From positions 1 through 55,597 of the forward strand of contig CANRIM010000013.1 of the NCBI GenBank assembly GCA_947630695.1: a stretch of DNA of 55,597 nucleotides, read 5' to 3'. Under the pieces are notes generated by a model, which saw only the letters and a program-made list of their open reading frames with translations, was not told the DNA's origin and ran no database searches. A program made the position numbers and the translations under genes. Shown here piece by piece: positions 52,624 to 55,597 of the stretch; the first letter of the stretch is position 1; each line of letters begins with the position of its first letter. This DNA is from an uncultured Lachnospiraceae bacterium (GTDB lineage: Bacteria; Bacillota; Clostridia; Lachnospirales; Lachnospiraceae).

Positions 52624-53568
52624 ATGAAATATATTGAATCGATCAGGGAAGGCGACCGGCTGAACGATATTTATTTTTGTAAAAACAGGCAGTCCCTGGT
52701 TACGAAGAACGGCAAGCCCTATGAAAGCGTGCTGCTGCAGGATAAAACCGGGGTCATCGACGCCAAAATCTGGGAACCCAACAGTATGGGCATCGATGAA
52801 TTTGACACCATGGATTATGTAGAGGTGGGCGGCGAGGTCACCTCCTTTCAGGGGCAGCTGCAGGTCAGCATCAAGCGCATCCGCAAGTGCGCCGCGGGGG
52901 AATACGACCCGGCAAATTATCTGCCGGTGAGCGACAAAAACACCGAGGACATGTGGTCGGAACTGATGGACTGTTTCAAGCAGATTTCCAATCCGTATTT
53001 GAAAAAGCTGCTGCACGTCATTTTCATGAATCCGGCCTTCAAGGAGCGGTTTCTGGGAGCCAGCGCCGCAAAGAGCATTCACCACGGTTTCATCGGCGGA
53101 CTGATGGAGCATACCCTGGGGGTGGTGCGGCTCTGCCGGTATTATTGTTCGAATTATCCGTTTTTAAACAGGGATTTGCTGATCACGGCGGCGGCCTGCC
53201 ATGATATCGGCAAGCTGCAGGAGCTTTCCCCCTTCCCGCAGAATGATTATACGGACGACGGACAGCTGCTGGGGCATATCGTCATGGGGGCACAGATGGT
53301 CCACGACGCGATTCGGGAGATCGAAGGCTTTCCCCATACGCTGGAAAGCGAGCTGGTGCACTGCATTTTGTCCCATCACGGCGAGCTGGAGTACGGTTCT
53401 CCCAAGAAGCCGGCCATGGCGGAGGCGGTGGCGCTGAATCTGGCGGACAACGCGGACGCGAAGCTGGAAACCATGCGGGAGGCCCTGGGAGCGGCCAAGG
53501 GGAAGGATACGTGGATCGGCTACAACAAGCTGTTTGAAACGAATCTTCGGAAAACGGAAGAATCTTAA
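52624..53568 (+). CDS. yhaM: 3'-5' exoribonuclease YhaM family (OB fold + HD)
   Basis: 314 residues, the YhaM length. N-terminal OB-fold nucleic-acid-binding domain (about 1-100, VLLQDKTGVIDAKIWEPN), then an HD metal-dependent domain with HHGFIGGLMEHTLG, AACHDIGKLQEL and a downstream SHHGELEYGSPK. YhaM trims 3' ends of RNA in Gram-positive bacteria. 30 bp before the methyltransferase gene, so probably co-transcribed. Confidence 0.92.
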   Translation: MKYIESIREGDRLNDIYFCKNRQSLVTKNGKPYESVLLQDKTGVIDAKIWEPNSMGIDEFDTMDYVEVGGEVTSFQGQLQVSIKRIRKCAAGEYDPANYLPVSDKNTEDMWSELMDCFKQISNPYLKKLLHVIFMNPAFKERFLGASAAKSIHHGFIGGLMEHTLGVVRLCRYYCSNYPFLNRDLLITAAACHDIGKLQELSPFPQNDYTDDGQLLGHIVMGAQMVHDAIREIEGFPHTLESELVHCILSHHGELEYGSPKKPAMAEAVALNLADNADAKLETMREALGAAKGKDTWIGYNKLFETNLRKTEES

Positions 53569-53598
53569 ACCGGACAGAGGCAAAAGGGGACGATTTTC

Positions 53599-54963
53599 GT
53601 GAACAAGAATGAAATTCTGACGGTAACGATTGAGGATATGAGTGATACGGGAGAGGGTATAGGCAAATATGAGGGCTATACCCTCTTTGTGAAAGACGCC
53701 CTGCCGGGGGACAAGGTCCGGGCACGGATCACCAAGGCGAAAAAACAGTACGCATTTGCGCGGTGCGAGGAAATTTTGGAGCCGTCGCCGGACCGGGTGA
53801 CGCCGCCCTGTCCGGTGAGCCGCGCCTGCGGCGGCTGTCAGCTGCAGGCCCTGTCCTACGCGCGGCAGCTGGCCTTCAAGGAAGCCAAGGTGCGCAATTG
53901 CCTGGAGCGGATCGGCGGGCTGGCGAATGTGCCGCTTCGGCCCATCATCGGCATGGAAACGCCTTTGGGGTATCGCAACAAGGCGCAGTTTCCGGTGGGA
54001 CGGGATAAAAACGGCCGGATCATTACCGGGTTTTATGCCGGACGGACCCACAGCATCATTGCCAATGACCGGTGCCTGCTGGGCAGCGATCAAAATGAAG
54101 CCATACTGGCGGCGGTTAAATCCTATATGGAAGAAGCAAGAGTATCTCCCTATGATGAGACGACGCAGCAGGGGTTGGTGCGGCACGTGCTGATCCGGGA
54201 GGGCCATTTTACGGGACAGATCATGGTCTGTCTGGTGGTGAACGGGCCGGCGCTGCCGGAGCCGGAAGCGCTGATCCGTCGGCTGCGGGAAATCCCCGGA
54301 ATGCACAGCATCCTGCTCAACAGCAATACGGAAAATACCAACGTGATCCTGGGGGCCCGGACCCGCTGCCTGTGGGGCAGCGAAACCATTGCGGACCGGA
54401 TCGGGGATCTGGAATTTCAGATTTCCGCCAAATCCTTCTTTCAGGTCAATTCCGTGCAGACGGCCCGGCTGTACGGGCAGGCGCTGGCTTACGCCGGCCT
54501 GACGGGGAAGGAAACCGTGTGGGATCTGTACTGCGGCATCGGGACGATTTCCCTGTTCCTGGCCCGGAAGGCGAAGCAGGTGTACGGCGTGGAGCTCGTA
54601 GAGGAAGCGGTGGCGGACGCCAGATGCAACGCCGCGGCCAACGGCATTACAAACGCTGTCTTTTTTGCCGGAAAGGCGGAGGAAGTGGTGCCCCGGAAGC
54701 TGGCAGAGGAGAACCTGCAGGCGGATGTGATCGTGGTGGATCCGCCGCGGAAAGGCTGCGACGAGAAGCTGCTGGCGGCCATCGTGCAAATCGCGCCGCC
54801 GCGGGTGGTCTACATCAGCTGCGACCCCGCGACGCTGGCCAGGGATCTGAAGTATTTGTGTGGAAATGGATATCGGCTGGCGGAGGCGACGCCGGTGGAT
54901 ATGTTCCCGATGGGGGTGCATGTGGAGACGGTTTGCTCATTATCCAAATTTAGTGTTGAGTAG
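53599..54963 (+). CDS. rlmD: 23S rRNA (uracil-5)-methyltransferase, RlmD/RumA family
   Basis: 454 residues, GTG start. TRAM domain (about 1-60), an Fe-S cysteine set (CPVSRACGGCQ plus a later Cys in NDRCLLG), SAM site WDLYCGIGTISLFLA, VVDPPRKGC, and catalytic cysteine in ISCDPATLARDL; the C-terminus HVETVCSLSKF is typical. Methylates U in 23S rRNA (the RlmD or RlmCD specificity cannot be told apart here). It is the last gene with the base composition of the rest of the window. Confidence 0.92.
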   Translation: MNKNEILTVTIEDMSDTGEGIGKYEGYTLFVKDALPGDKVRARITKAKKQYAFARCEEILEPSPDRVTPPCPVSRACGGCQLQALSYARQLAFKEAKVRNCLERIGGLANVPLRPIIGMETPLGYRNKAQFPVGRDKNGRIITGFYAGRTHSIIANDRCLLGSDQNEAILAAVKSYMEEARVSPYDETTQQGLVRHVLIREGHFTGQIMVCLVVNGPALPEPEALIRRLREIPGMHSILLNSNTENTNVILGARTRCLWGSETIADRIGDLEFQISAKSFFQVNSVQTARLYGQALAYAGLTGKETVWDLYCGIGTISLFLARKAKQVYGVELVEEAVADARCNAAANGITNAVFFAGKAEEVVPRKLAEENLQADVIVVDPPRKGCDEKLLAAIVQIAPPRVVYISCDPATLARDLKYLCGNGYRLAEATPVDMFPMGVHVETVCSLSKFSVE

Positions 54964-55148
54964 TATATTGAAGTAAAATTAACAAGAGATGGATCTGATA
55001 ACGGCAGGAGAGTATGTTTTTATCAAAACTCAATTTTGAAGATATAAAAACGGCATGAGAAAATAATACGTGATAAGAATATTCAAATGCAACTCTGGAA
55101 AATTAATTTCTTCAGAGCTGCGAGTGAAAAAACAGGTGGTGAATAAGC
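54964..55148 (+). other. AT-rich junction with inverted repeats before the DUF1016 gene
   Basis: 185 bp, clearly AT-richer than the preceding 54 kb. It holds TCAAAA/TTTTGA (55022-55038), CTCTG/CAGAG around an AATTAATT core (55093-55117), and a 14-codon frame with a GGAGAG in front (MFLSKLNFEDIKTA, start near 55014) that looks like a gene remnant. No attachment site or transposase remnant could be proven. Confidence 0.45.
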
Positions 55149-55597
55149 GTGGATAACAGAAAGCACATGGGAAAAAATAGAGAGGGAGTCGTATTTCCGG
55201 TTGCTCCAAATTTATCTGAAATGAGCGATAGCTATATGCAGTTTATTGAGAAAATTAAAGAGCAGATCCGTACGCAAAGGATTTCAGTTGTCATGAAGGC
55301 AAATTCCAGTATGATTTGCCTCTACTGGACGATTGGAAAAGCTATTTTAGAAAAGCAGGAAGAAGAAGGATGGGGAGCCAAAGTTATTGATCGCATGGCC
55401 AAAGATTTGAAGGAAGCGTTTCCTGACATGTCTGGATTTTCTCCAAGAAATATTAAGTATATGCGCAAATTCGCCTTGTGCTGGCCGGACTATGAAATTG
55501 TGCAACGGGTCGTGGCACAAATACCGTGGCGGACAAATATAACTTTACTGGATAAGCTGAAAGAACAGGAAGAGCGTATATGGTATGCAGAGAAAAC
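55149..55597 (+). CDS. DUF1016/YhcG-type protein, N-terminal part (cut by window end)
   Basis: GTG start, 149 complete codons before the window ends. The reading contains YWTIGKAI-like text (CLYWTIGKAILEKQEEEGWG), VIDRMAKDLKEAFPDM, SGFSPRNIKYMRKFA and VAQIPWRTNITLLDKL, all hallmarks of the DUF1016 N-terminal domain. That domain precedes a PDDEXK nuclease domain in the YhcG family. These genes are often found beside type I restriction-modification genes and mobile regions. Base composition and codon use (AT-rich third positions) differ from the rest of the window, suggesting transfer. The nuclease domain is not visible here. Confidence 0.85.
   Translation, partial: MDNRKHMGKNREGVVFPVAPNLSEMSDSYMQFIEKIKEQIRTQRISVVMKANSSMICLYWTIGKAILEKQEEEGWGAKVIDRMAKDLKEAFPDMSGFSPRNIKYMRKFALCWPDYEIVQRVVAQIPWRTNITLLDKLKEQEERIWYAEK

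Noticed and set aside
1-55597. CRISPR array, insertion sequence, prophage or rRNA/tRNA genes
   Set aside because: No regularly spaced repeats, transposase or phage protein signatures, or structural RNA cores were found in the window.

Overview
The window looks like chromosome from a spore-forming, strictly anaerobic, saccharolytic member of the Firmicutes (Clostridia). Four things point that way. There is a trimeric [FeFe] hydrogenase and a 2-oxoacid:ferredoxin oxidoreductase. There are two secreted pectate-lyase-like proteins with dockerin-type calcium repeats. There are sporulation-associated genes (spoVT and a LysM/GH18 cortex-lysin-like gene). The regulation is typically Gram-positive: a T-box, strong SigA-type promoters and AGGAGG ribosome binding sites. 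I cannot name genus or species. No rRNA, tRNA, CRISPR array, insertion sequence or prophage was seen.

Layout. (1) 1-12.8 kb, minus strand: murG, a LysM-GH18 protein, the hydCBA hydrogenase operon, an SGNH esterase, purB-purA, and a secreted pectate lyase with an N-terminal dockerin. (2) 13.0-23.3 kb, plus strand: a divergent second pectate lyase with a C-terminal dockerin, the peptide transporter oppBCDF, a separately promoted substrate-binding lipoprotein whose domain order appears circularly permuted, and pncB. (3) 23.3-32.4 kb, minus strand: spoVT, then a complete, tightly overlapping histidine operon (hisR-like regulator, Z, G, D, C, B, H, A, F, IE, J). Its promoter contains a palindrome placed exactly between -35 and -10. 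(4) 32.6-36.3 kb, plus strand: a GT-C-like membrane protein and a REC/HD-GYP/PAS/GGDEF response regulator. (5) 36.4-49.9 kb, plus strand: a T-box leader with a probable isoleucine specifier (AUC). It precedes an apparently uninterrupted operon: XRE-cupin-acyl-CoA synthetase fusion, P-loop ATPase, ferredoxin and alpha/beta/gamma subunits of a VOR-type oxidoreductase, branched-chain aminotransferase, amidohydrolase, ileS, glgP. (6) 50-55.6 kb: mutS2 (minus), then yhaM with a structured leader and rlmD-like methyltransferase (plus), then an AT-richer junction leading into a truncated DUF1016/YhcG-type gene.

The most exciting candidate system is region 5. The enzymes can activate a branched-chain acid to its CoA ester, reductively carboxylate it with ferredoxin to a 2-oxoacid, transaminate that to a branched-chain amino acid and load isoleucine on tRNA. 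All of this sits behind a leader that senses uncharged tRNA. That reads as a starvation-induced isoleucine salvage route from 2-methylbutyrate-like acids rather than a catabolic route. The direction and substrates are inference. The second is the permuted solute-binding protein at 20.0-21.8 kb.
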